DNA from: Ceratopteris richardii
Taxonomy: Eukaryota > Streptophyta > Polypodiopsida > Polypodiales > Pteridaceae
Assembly: GCA_020310875.1 (NCBI GenBank)
Contig: CM035430.1
Span: forward strand, 96,728,866 to 96,792,865
Reading direction: 5' to 3'
DNA: 64,000 nucleotides
Shown here one piece after another: positions 46,636 through 57,310 of the stretch. The notes beneath the pieces were generated by a model. The model did no database searches. It was not told where the DNA came from and worked only from the letters and a program-made list of their open reading frames with translations. A program made the translations under genes and the position numbers. Position 1 is the first letter of the stretch. The number at the start of each line of letters is the position of its first letter.

Positions 46636-47221
46636 AGACAAACTCACAATAGGCAATAAATCAACCAGAAGATACTATAATTGATAGATTCATTCGTCAC
46701 AAAACTTATCAGTACTCTTCAATCAACTTATTCATGCTACTGAAGGTACTAGCTCTTCCTCATAATCGGGATTACCAGAGAATGATACCGAAGGTACTGA
46801 ATCCGGTAGCACAACAGAGCATACGAGAACACACTTCCAGTTATCTATTCGGAATTCCCACTATCAATTAGCTTATGCAAAGAAATGACTAACAGTACGT
46901 AAACCCTGGGAACTTATACAACTGAACACAATGCCAACAAGCAGACACACAACCTTTTACTTACGATTCGTTACTATGCACCACAGTATCAGTGGGCGAG
47001 GCGGAATGATCAGAACACTAACAAGACTCAGACTACACAACAATACATCACACAAGCTTCGACAATCACTCTGGGAAGTCCAGAAAAACGGGCTCTCGAC
47101 CACTCTTTTTCCATTGCTTTATAAAGATGTTTACAGGATGCGCGTACCAACTTTTCGTGCGAATTTCAAAAACTCTGTTACATCCGGCATACATTTGTCG
47201 TACTCCGGCGGCCGTCTAACA
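46636..47221 (-). repeat. G3 LTR, right copy (recognisable part)
   Basis: 586 bp aligned to 31598-32183 with about 19 differences by eye. Ends GTCTAACA before the target duplication GAAC. Confidence 0.88.
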
Positions 47222-48096
47222 GAACATAACGTACATGTATGAGTATAAGTAATGCAACACTAGGTAGCATAAGGTATACATTTTGTGCATCTTCAATATC
47301 ATATGTCATACCATCAAACATGTGCACACATCCACGAATCTCACCTGATAATCGATAAAACCACTCATGATGTGGAGTAACATGAAAACTAGCTAATGTG
47401 TCAAGCAACCAATCCATGTGTGTGCTATCCAATGAACAAGAGGAATCTTGACATGAATCATAGTAGAAAACGATATCACCATCACTAGCATAATCAACTA
47501 CAAACCACTACCTGGCTTGCATCACATGCATATCTCTGACATCATCGTTGCATCCACCTGAAGCAACATCATCGACTATGGCCCTCATGCCCACAATGCC
47601 AACATCGAGTCATCGATGTGATCTATGTCTCACATGAGTCAATGGACTTGCATACATATCATCATGTAGTCTCTACCATAATGCACTACTCATCTCCTCA
47701 TATACCATAGATTCATATATAAAATCCACAAGTTGTAATTGGATAGTGGAGCTAGCCAATGCATCCATATCCATCCATACATGGTCTGACATGTCATGAG
47801 GCCTCTATGCATCTCTATGCACATACATGTGTAATCCTACATGAGCCAATGTATGCCACATCTGAGCTTTCCATTTGAAAATTTAGTGCCATCAAACTAA
47901 GAAGACACTATGCTAGCAATCCAAGAGACTAGTAATGTAACAAGAGACAATAAATAATACTCTATCACCAATATGATCACACTTGCATATCCATAAGCAT
48001 AGCTCACATCAGAGATGTCTCGTTGGAGAAGAAACCATATGAAACAACTATCACATAACCATGCATCTAGCATGCACATAAAACCATGAGCATAAA
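47222..48096 (-). mobile_element. Copia C10, right half
   Basis: The minus strand near 47222-47432 reads DWLLDTLASFHVTPHHEWF, a Copia protease start (compare WLLDSSASFHVTLHKEWF in C2). The rest, to 48096, is unrecognised and presumably gag or leader. It continues from 31174 across G3, as the shared target duplication shows. Confidence 0.7.
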
Positions 48097-48425
48097 TGTC
48101 ACTCTAGCACAATGGTGAGTACCAACGTGAGGAGCTTCACCTCATAAATGTCAATCCATGGAGACATGAGGACTAGTATGAAGACTATGAGCAAGTAATG
48201 GCACAAGTGCGTGAGTGAAAGCACACAAGCATGCACACACATAGACACACACGCGCACAAGGTAAGAGCAAAGAGTGGAACAATGGAAAGCTTCGATTAC
48301 AAAAAGAGTCTCTTACAAAGCTCAAAACTACAACAAGCTAACCTCAAAAAATGAGCTCTCCAACCCTTTTTATAGTTTTTTGAGTGGTTTTGGCCCTTTC
48401 TAGACCTATGTGAGCTGTCCAAAAC
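48097..48425 (-). repeat. Inverted partial LTR of the G4 family
   Basis: Plus-strand TGTCACTCTAGCACAATGG is the complement of the G4 LTR end (CCATTGTGCTAGAGTGACA, 49336-49354). Similarity runs through the CA-rich patch (48232-48260) to CTTTTTATAGTTTTTTGAG near 48370. It fixes the LTR terminus at ...GTGACA and forms an inverted pair with the G4 5' LTR. Confidence 0.88.
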
Positions 48426-48764
48426 TGCTAGTTGCTCAAAGGAGGTGGTCAATGTTGATTATGAGCAACTCTCGGTGGTGGATGGCTTCCTTGCTCTTGT
48501 AGTGGTCACCCTAATGTCCTCTGATTCTTCCAAAGATGGCTTTCATAGTTTTCATGCCAAGTACTTGTAACCCATAATGTATGATGGGTAAGTGCATTAG
48601 TGCATGGGTTGAACACAATATGTGCCTTGTGCATGGCCTTGTAATGTGGCCCTACATATGCGTACTTGGAAAATGCGTGGCAAGAAGTATGGTGCAAGAG
48701 ATTGGGTCTTGAGCTAAGTGCTCAAGGGTATGCTGACGAAGAGGTTTCTTAATCTATCATGGTT
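48426..48764. other. Unassigned spacer
   Basis: Between the inverted LTR piece and the G4 LTR. I see no gene or known repeat. Confidence 0.5.
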
Positions 48765-49354
48765 TGTTGGCATACAAAGCAACAGAGGAGTCATGCACAA
48801 TACGGCAACAAGGCCAAATCATTTTTTCCATGGACTATTTACAAATCAAGTGATTTTAATCACTACACAAACATTGTAAATCCCGTTTTTGGTAGAATAG
48901 ACTCCATTTTGTGCAAGCCGAGGAGTCCTTGAGCTTGAGGAGTATTAGAACTAGCGACATATCAATTTTCATAATTTTTAGACTCTGTTTGAGCCCTCAA
49001 ATAGACTCTAGAACCTAATTTTTAACTAGGCTGGACACTAGGTCTGGACAAGACCAAAGCTAGTTAGAAAACTATAAAAAGAGCTAGAGAGCTCATTTTT
49101 GGGGTTAGATTGTTTGTGAATTGAGCTTATGTAAGAGACCTTTTGATTAATGCAAAGAACTCCATTGTTCCTCTCCTTGTTCTTGCCTTCTGTGCGCGTG
49201 TGTGTGTATGTGTGTGCATGCTTGTGTGCTTCTCACTCACGCACTTGTGCCTTCACTTGCTCATAGTCTTCATACTAGTCCTCACGTCTCCACGGATTGA
49301 CAATTATGAGGTGAATCTTCTCACGTTGGTACTCACCATTGTGCTAGAGTGACA
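48765..49354 (+). repeat. G4 5' LTR
   Basis: The end GAGTGACA at 49354 is fixed by the inverted copy at 48097 and by the primer site seven bases later. The start is uncertain: TGTTGGCATAC (48765) is one candidate and TGCACAATACGG (48794) another. TATAAAAAGAGC at about 49072-49083 is the likely promoter TATA box. Confidence 0.85.
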
Positions 49355-49361
49355 CCAAATT

Positions 49362-49379
49362 TGGCGCCGTTGCCGGGGA
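49362..49379 (+). other. G4 primer-binding site (tRNA-Asp)
   Basis: TGGCGCCGTTGCCGGGGA is the exact complement of the 3' 18 bases of plant tRNA-Asp (ending GGCAACGGCGCCA), as recalled. It starts seven bases after the LTR. Confidence 0.9.
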
Positions 49380-51546
49380 GAGAGCTTCGAGGACGAGCGT
49401 GTGATGGTAAGACGTCGAGTTGAGACATTGGAGTTATAGGTAATATCCTTCTTTCTCTTAATTTTTCTTCATTTTTTCCTTACTTTCGCATCACCATCAT
49501 CACCATCATCATCTCCACCATCTTCCACCTCCATCTCCATCTCCACAAAAAATTCAAGTTTTTTGGTCATATTACACCCCCCACCTCATTTCCCTCATTT
49601 CATTGTGAGAGAGAGCGAGAGAGAGCTTGCATGCTATCTGTTTTTGGTGTGTTTTTGAGCTTTTGTTGCAGGAACTTGCTGTACCACCTCCTCCAGCAGT
49701 GTGCGCAGGTACGACAGACTCTGCACAGGTCCCGGGACGACGACCTCTGTCTATCGCGACAGACAGAAAAACTTAAAATTTTGTGAATGCATGTTTGTGA
49801 CGGTAACCTACACCATTAGGGCACTCTAAATCACTAGAAGTTTCTCAAAAATTTGCGTTTTTTCAGTCTATCGCGACAGACACCGTCTATCGCGACAGAC
49901 AGAAATCCACGATAGACCCCGTCTATCGCGACAGACATCGTCTATCACGACAGACAAAAATTCCACGACAGACAGCGTCTATCACGACAGACACCGTCTA
50001 TCGCGACAGACCAAATCACGACAGACGACAGACACCGTCTATCGCGACATACCAAAATTCCACGACAGACAGCGTCTATCGCGACAGACACCGTCTATCG
50101 CGACAGACAGAAATCCACGATAGACCCCGTCTATCGCGACAGACATCGTCTATCGCGACAGACAGAAATTCCACGATAGACAGCGTCTATCGTGACAGAC
50201 ACCGTCTATCGCGACAGACCAAATCACGACAGACGACAGACAGCGTCTATCGCGACAGACACCGTCTATCGCGACAAACAGAAATCCACGATAGACCCCG
50301 TCTATCGCGACAGACACCGTCTATCGCGACAGACAGAAATTCCACGACTGACAGCGTCTATCGCGACAGACACCGTCTATCGCGACAGGCCAAATCACGA
50401 CAGACGACAGACAGCGTCTATCGCGACAGACACCGTCTATCGCGACAGTCAGAAATCCACGATAGACCCCGTCTATCGCGACAGACACCGTCTATCGCGA
50501 CAGACAGAAATTCCACGACAGACAGCGTCTATCGCGACAGACACCGTCTATCGCAACAGACCAAAATTCCACGATAGACACCGTCTATCGCGACAGACAG
50601 CCCCCACGATAGTTTGTGTCTATCGCGACAGACACCGTCTATCGCGACAGACAGACATTTTCGGCAAAAATTAAGGGGTAAATTTTTGGAAATTTAGGCT
50701 AAATTTTGGGTATATTTGCACTCTCAAATACTCATACACTTACAAAGGCCTTAGAAAAACGCATTAAAACCCCTGAAAGGTTCTGTTTGTCTAGTTAACC
50801 CCCTAAACCCTGAACGATCATAACTTTTTCATACGAAATCCATTTTTTGAGCTCTAGGGCTTGTCGGAAAGCTCGTGGCATATACTACACGCCCTCAATT
50901 GTTTTTTATAAGAATAATGCGTTGATTTTCAGATAGGATATTTGGAAGTTGACACACTGAGGGGTAGGAACACCAAGGGAGCTCTAGAGGAAATTTCTAG
51001 CAATACAAAAGGGGGAACAAGGGTCATTAAAAAAGTGTCTGAAATAAATTGTCTGTCAATTGAAAGGTCTACTTGGAGCTAATCTTGGGACTTATGCAGG
51101 TCTATTGAGAAGCAATTGAGAGCGTCCAAGCAAGGGTTTTGCGCAAGCTTGAGAATCAACTTCTCGAGCACTAAAGAGCAAGGTTCGGCAAGAAAGGTCG
51201 GAATACTCTCAACTCCTCTTCGTCAATTCCTAGCTTAGGCTAAGAACGATTAGAAGTAGGAGTAAGTCAGGGCGACGATAGGCCACTATCAAGTTGAAGC
51301 ATACCTAAACTTTCAAGCTCAAGCTAAGGGCATAATCCTTGTACTGTCGAGAATTTTAAAGGGAAAGAACTTAACGCGGAACGATCAACTGTAAGTGCGA
51401 AACAACATTCAAATATTCCTGACGACGTGATATCAGACAAGACCTTAAACACGATAAAATAACTAAAAAGAACCAAGCGACTAATCTAAAGTAACCAGCA
51501 ACGAGGTTGTACTCTGGGCAAAGAATTGGGCCACTTAGATAGGCAT
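49380..51546 (+). other. G4 untranslated leader
   Basis: About 2.2 kb before the first gag ATG. Contains a CAT/CAC trinucleotide patch (about 49489-49560), a GA repeat near 49609-49627, the tandem array at 49866-50660, then unremarkable sequence (50661-51525). The position of the trinucleotide patch and array relative to the primer site is mirrored in the inverted relative at 15826-17125. Confidence 0.75.
49866..50660. repeat. TCGCGA-core minisatellite, 171-bp higher-order period
   Basis: Built from the near-palindrome GTCTATCGCGACAGAC (15 of 16 bases symmetrical around TCGCGA), joined by short linkers (ACC, AGAAATCC, CCAAATCACGAC and others). A single isolated unit precedes the array at about 49751. 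The linker pattern repeats every 171 bp (equivalent points at 50090, 50261, 50432). Open frames through it are only repeat translations (YRDRHRLSRQ). Confidence 0.95.
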
Positions 51547-53778
51547 ATGAACCTTAGATCAGGACGACATCTAGTAAGGGAGAGACAAAGCCTTAGATCT
51601 TCAGAGGCTAGTGTTAACCACACTGCTAGGTCTTGGGCCCAGCAGTTGAGCCACCACTCGTACTACCCTAGCTCTGAGACCAGTGAGTCAGAGATGTCTC
51701 AAGGCATGGATAGACCTACAGGAAGTTCAGGAGTGCCTTACTTGCACAGGGTAGAAGGCCCTTACAAAACACAGTTGGAATACCTTAGGACCAACCGATT
51801 AGGTGCTAGCATCTATGAGGACGGCCTAGGAAGATCCGTGGTACAGATTAAGAATCCTGATCAATCCATAGGACTAGAGCACCCAGCAGTCAAGTTTGAA
51901 AATGGTGCATACCTGGACAAAGAAGGAACCATATACGTAGTCACCAATCACCCGGATAGGACAGATGAATTTGGAAATGTAATCTCAGAAGCGGACTTAG
52001 GTGACTTGGAACAAGGAAACATGGGAGTAGAACCTAGAACACCCCGAGGCAAATCTGTTCTCACTAGGATTATCACACCTGATTGGGTTCCCCAAGACAA
52101 CAAGTGCATAGATTTGCTTCTCAATCGAGAAACTGACGAAGCCTTTTGGAGGTATAAACCTGATCAACCAACTGATATAGGAACAATCATGATCTATGAG
52201 TTTAAGGATCCTGATAGCCCAGGCAGAGTGACCTACTTAGATCACACTTCGGAGAGGATCTTTGTGGTGACACAAAATGATAGGCATGCTTACACTTGGA
52301 AGGGTGAATTCATTTTCCCCCAACCAAGATCGAATGTATCCTATGGTCACCCTGGAGTTGGAACATCCCAAGCTCATGGAACTCAAAGAGACAGAAGTAG
52401 AGATAGACCAGAAGTAAGCTTTGCCAACCCAGTGGGCAGAGAGAGAACGAGGACGGAAACAAATAGAGTAGAACCTGAGATACTTAGAGCTCACAAGAAT
52501 CAAAGAAACGCGGATGAGTTCCCTCTACCACGACCTAGAGAGCACACAAGAACCTTGAGACCGACTCAGCTAGTCAAGTCCATGAAGAACTACTTCGATG
52601 GCACTGGAGATCCATACGATCATGTGGCTGAGTTTAGGCAAGTCCTGAGAGCTGAACAAGTGGAGGATCTATTCACACAGTACAATGCCTTTGGTCTGAC
52701 CCTTAGGAACACTGCCCTGACATGGTTTCAACCACTAAATGAGAGGCAGTTCAGGAGCATAGACCAACTCCTAGAGGCTTTCATTATTGAATTCTCTAAG
52801 AGTGGTATAAGGCATAATACCTCCTCGCTGATTCACAGTTTCAAGCAAAACCCTCAAGAAACCGTGAGACTTGCAGGAAGAAGATTTAGGCAATACTTAG
52901 AAAGATGCCCTGTCTCGGAGCTACCCACACCAGCTAAACAAGTGGCTTTATTCCTGGATGGATTGCTAAGTACTAAATTGAGATCTTATGTGTACTTGAA
53001 GGACCCTAGGACCATAGAAGAGTGTGTACGCATGTGTATTGACATTGAGGACAACCTAGGGGAGGAGTTAGAGCTTTCCAAGATATACAAAGATTCGGAT
53101 AGTGCCTCTAACATCTCTTCCACGCAATCCACATCAATCGAGGAACTTGCGGAAAAAGCAGCTCAAAAATTAGGCGTCTCTAGTAAACAAATTCCTAGGT
53201 TTGCCCCTGTGAAAAGGTGCTATACTTGTGGTGGCGACCACATGGCGAACGTATGTCCCATTATGGCTCAACCCCAAGTTAATCCTAGTAGCCAGTACTG
53301 CACCATAGAACGGAGATACACCAATCACACCGCACAAGATTGCCCATACAACAAGCAGGCAGTTAGGCAACCCTACCCTCAGCCATACCCGCAGCAAGGA
53401 AGATACCAGAACCCGTACCCTCCACAACCATATGGCAGGCCACAACAGCCGTATCAGCAACCCTACCAAAACCAACAAAGGCCTCAGCCAGTGTTAGCTC
53501 AACAACCCCCTGCCCCAGCTAATGTGATTCCGGTAAAGTATGTTGTTGCAGAAGAAAACCTGAATAGAGCTATAGAACAACCTTGCTTTCTGAAAGTGAC
53601 CCGAGTGACCATAGCTTTGATTCTACACATGTTGATAGTCCCCAGGCGTACTACATGCAGTCTCCAGAACATGGTGAGTCCTATTACAACGAAGAGCCAA
53701 ATGAACCTAGTTGGGAGTCAGATTATACAAACGTCATGTATGCAAACCCCAATCCTAGGCCTCAACCTAGGCAGGTAA
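51547..53778 (+). pseudogene. G4 gag
   Basis: The first ATG is 51547 (MNLRSGRHLV); the TTG at 51526 is only an open-frame start. A Gypsy gag core lies about residues 350-520 of the open frame (MKNYFDGTGDPYDHVAEFRQ, TALTWFQPLNERQFRSIDQL, FRQYLERCPVSELPTPAKQV). A knuckle CYTCGGDHMANVC (C-x2-C-x3-H-x4-C) follows near 53218, then a Pro/Gln/Tyr-rich tail. Gag makes the particle shell and binds RNA. The frame overlaps the next one (from 53583). Confidence 0.88.
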
Positions 53779-55505
53779 GACCTCCATTCCCAAGAGGACC
53801 GTGCTACAGATGCCAAGGAGATCACCTCATTCGTGATTGCCCCTTACCTCCACCTACACAAAACCAGTCAGTGACAATCCAAGGCTTTTGCCAAGATTGT
53901 GGAAAAGAGCATCTCTTACGAGATTGCCCAAAGAACCCCAATAATATGCCAAAAATCACGCCTATCAATGTTATTGGGTTAGTGGTAGATTCCAGCGGAA
54001 GTGTCACTTCCACTGCACCCGTACAGGTAGTCACGAGAGCTCAAGCAGTGCAGCAAAACCAAGGGGTAGGCAAGGAAAAGAGCCCAGACGCTAGCGATAC
54101 TGAGAGCCAAAATAAAAAGATATCAAGAGCTTGGAGAGATAGCCGCGAACGCATGAAAAGGCAATGGGCAAAGAAGATGAGTGAACTTGAGGAAAGTCTA
54201 CGAGAAACCAAGGCTAAAATCATAGAGATCACATCTCAACCGCACTCTCACACATTCCCACCGCTACCATCCCCATCACCCTCCATCCCTCCACCCTCTA
54301 AGACACCCCACGTAACCCACCCACCACCCCAAACAGGATCAGTATTAGCTGATCCCACTCCTGAAGACATAGACATGATGCTTAAAGCATATCAGGCCAG
54401 AATCCAAGAAGGGCCAAACGTCACGGATCATGACAAGTGCTATCCTAGAGCTGACCTAGAGATAGAAAGAACCAAGCTGTGCACGAAAATGGTCGCATTG
54501 GCTCAGACTATGTTTGAAGCCAGTCGCCTTTTCAATTACTCGGGCTCAGCCAAGACGCAATTACACTTGGATGGACTCCTAGAGAAGTTAGAGGGAATAA
54601 TTGCAAGATCTGCCAAGGAAGAAAAAAATCAAGAAAAAGATAAAGCAAGCAAAAACATGAACCATCCCCCATCGGAAGTTTATGTGGCCAATTCCACTAA
54701 ACCAGACAACTTCCCCTCCTTAGAAAGAATAGAGAGACTAATTGCACAATCAGAAAAGGAACCTGCCCCTCAAAGAAAGGAAAGGGCAAGAGAACGGATA
54801 AGCAAGCCTCTTCAGGAAGCCCATGTGCCTCCTCAAGAAGCTTATCTTCCCCCCCAAAAGGCACATGAGCCTCCCTCGAAAGCTTGTGTACCTCCACAGG
54901 TTGCCTACATTCCTTCTCAGGGAGCGTATGAGCCTGTTCGGAAAAGTAATAGAATAAGTAATCCTCCCCAGGAAGCTTGTGCTCCAGCCATCTATGAGAA
55001 CGAGGAGAGAGCCAACGATAGAATAAGCCCTCCTTCCCAGGTTGCTTATGTGCCTAATTCTACGGAGCCAGACACTTCTTCTTCTATGAATCGGTTTGCA
55101 CCAGACTTCCTACGAGAGATTCAAGAAGACAAATGGGATAACGAAAGTGAAGTCGCCCCTCCCTTTGAACTTGTGGATGATGCACACGACCAATTCCCAC
55201 AAGACATCCCATCTATTTACGGGGAACATGAGAGTACTCAGTCTCACGAGAGATTGGACTTTGAGTCTAATTCCATACAAGAGCTACCCCACTTCACAGG
55301 CCCATGGGAAGCAAAGTCCACTTGTATGAGAGCACCTACAATCATGGCAAGAAACGAAGATTCAGTCATACCTAGGAACACAGAGGTAGTGAAGAACACT
55401 AACGTGCAGTGCAATTTCAAGCTAGAAGAGTTACTCAAGGTTAGACCTGAAGTATGGAAACATGTCGCCAAACAAGTACCAGAAGTAGCCAAACCTCGTT
55501 CCTAG
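53583..55505 (+). pseudogene. G4 second reading region: zinc knuckles and Pro-rich linker
   Basis: About 640 residues matching the G1 region 12-1660. Two short-spaced knuckles, CYRCQGDHLIRDC and CQDCGKEHLLRDC, are followed by a helical basic segment (SRERMKRQWAKKMSELEESL), a Pro-rich stretch, the conserved block EDIDMMLKAYQARIQEGPNV and, near residues 415-460, a degenerate tandem of about 8 residues of PPQ-A-Y/H type (AHVPPQEAYLPPQKAHEPPS). It ends just before the protease. Its role as a nucleocapsid and linker is inferred. Confidence 0.75.
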
Positions 55506-55506
55506 G

Positions 55507-56723
55507 TAGGATCCCATAGAACAGTGCCAAAAATTCCCTTGGATAAGATAGGAGATATGTGTGAAGGCGAAGAAGGGAACACCTATCTTCCCATCACCTA
55601 CCAGGAGTACACCACCAAGGCAATTTTGGACTCAGGTGCAGGAGTTGCAATTGCCACCACTTCCCTATGGAAGCGTTGGGGCAAGCCGGCACTCAGGCCA
55701 ACAAGAATGAAATTGCAGATGGCCGATGGTCACATAGAGAGACCCCTAGGATTGTTAGAAGGAATAACTCTCACCACTTGTGGTGTCGAGTTTGAGCATA
55801 CATTCGCTATATGTGACTTCAGCAAAAATCATGCCTATGAGATGATTTTGGGAAGACCATTCATGCGACAGTTGCAAGTGGTACAGGACTGGGGAACCAA
55901 TTCTTTATACCTGCAACACTTAGGTGTTACGACCAAAGTCAATCTCAAGGATTATTCTCATAGAGATGTCCCTCCTATCCAATGGAATCCCATCCATAGA
56001 GCCAAAGATGATACAGAATCGGTGCATTCCATAGGGTCTGGATCCTCATGGATGCATGAAGACACTCACTTATGGATGTGCAAGGTAGCAGTAGAAGAAG
56101 AGAAGAGAGAGAAAGCCAGAGAGGTAGGTGCAAAAGAAACACATAGATCAATTCAAGACCCAGCCTATGCACCTGTAGTTTTTCCTGATGAGGAATTTGA
56201 ACCCCATGGCTGGGCAAAAATTTTAGCAACAATGGACGTAGCCATCAATGAAGAACAATGGACACCTCACTGTGATGAGGATGGCTATGACATTTCAGTC
56301 TTCTCCATAGAGCCAATCATGGGAGAGGCACTTCTAGAAGAATGCGAACGTAGCCCTGATGCATTTGAGGATGCAAGTGACTCCGATCTAGAGTCAATCA
56401 TTATGGACCCACCATTTGCATCAGATGAAGAATACTTCCATGAAGTAGAATTTCAACCCGAGAGGAATGGAGAGGTTACAAATGATGTAAGATTAGCAAC
56501 ACATGTGACCCCGAAGGAAGAAGGAAAGAAACGAAAGAAGAGAGAAGCCTCACCAGAAGAGGAAGAATCTTTGTTTGAGGTCCCAGAAAATTTTAAGAAG
56601 TATGAGATAGATGACAGGAGAGTCATGATAAGAATGCCTAAACGAGAGGCACAATCAGGAGAGGCCTATGATAACAAAGAAACCACCAAGAAAATAGTAG
56701 TGGCCCTAGAAGAAGGAGAGGAG
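55507..56723 (+). repeat. G4 protease segment, copy A
   Basis: 1217 bp, equal in length to copy B (57311-58527) and about 1% different by eye (about 13 sites). It encodes LDSGAGVAIATTSLWKRWG and the Trp/Glu-rich region after it. It is followed directly by an internal LTR copy rather than RT. Confidence 0.93.
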
Positions 56724-57310
56724 TCATGCACAATACGGCAACAAGGCCAAATCATTTTTTCCATGGACTATTTACAAATCAAGTGATTTTAATCACTACA
56801 CAAACATTGTAAATCCCGTTTTTGGTAGAATAGACTCCATTTTGTGCAAGCCGAGGAGTCCTTGAGCTTGAGGAGTATTAGAACTAGCGACATATCAATT
56901 TTCATAATTTTTAGACTCTGTTTGAGCCCTCAAATAGACTCTAGAACCTAATTTTTAACTAGGCTGGACACTAGGTCTGGACAAGACCAAAGCTAGTTAG
57001 AAAACTATAAAAAGAGCTAGAGAGCTCATTTTTGGGGTTAGATTGTTTGTGAATTGAGCTTATGTAAGAGACCTTTTGATTAATGCAAAGAACTCCATTG
57101 TTCCTCTCCTTGTCCTTGCCTTCTGTGCGCGTGTGTGTGTATGTGTGTCCATGCTTGTGTGCTTCTCACTCACGCACTTGTGCCTTCACTTGCTCATAGT
57201 CTTCATACTAGTCCTCACGTCTCCACAGATTGACAATTATGAGGTGAATCTTCTCACGTTGGTACTCACCATTGTGCTAGAGTGACACCAAATTTGGCGC
57301 AGTTGCCGGG
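56724..57310 (+). repeat. G4 internal copy of LTR end and primer site
   Basis: 587 bp collinear with 48791-49377, with only about 4 differences by eye, including one in the primer site. It is joined on the left to the protease segment at a shared GAGGAG and on the right to the start of copy B at a shared GG. It lies inside the element, not at its end. Confidence 0.95.

Larger units (their letters stand above)
31175..47221 (-). mobile_element. Ty3/Gypsy LTR retrotransposon G3, carrying Copia C1 inside its gag
   Basis: Direct terminal repeats (31175-32183; 46636-47221 recognisable on the right) and a short target duplication bound the element. On the minus strand: gag (46526 down), zinc knuckles, protease (about 37880-38126), RT, RNase H, integrase (to about 34755), then two extra reading regions before the left LTR. 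Copia C1 sits in gag with its own target duplication. The aligned 586 bp of LTR differ at about 19 sites by eye (about 3%), so G3 is fairly young but carries several breaks. A tRNA-3'-end-like sequence abuts the left LTR. Confidence 0.92.

Noticed and set aside
49866-50660. CRISPR-like array
   Set aside because: The spacers are themselves repeated in a 171-bp pattern and the units lie in a plant retroelement leader. No cas genes are present.
50192-50674. 160-residue open frame of YRDRHRLSRQ repeats
   Set aside because: It is a translation of the leader minisatellite, whose unit lengths happen to keep a frame open. There is no independent coding sign.
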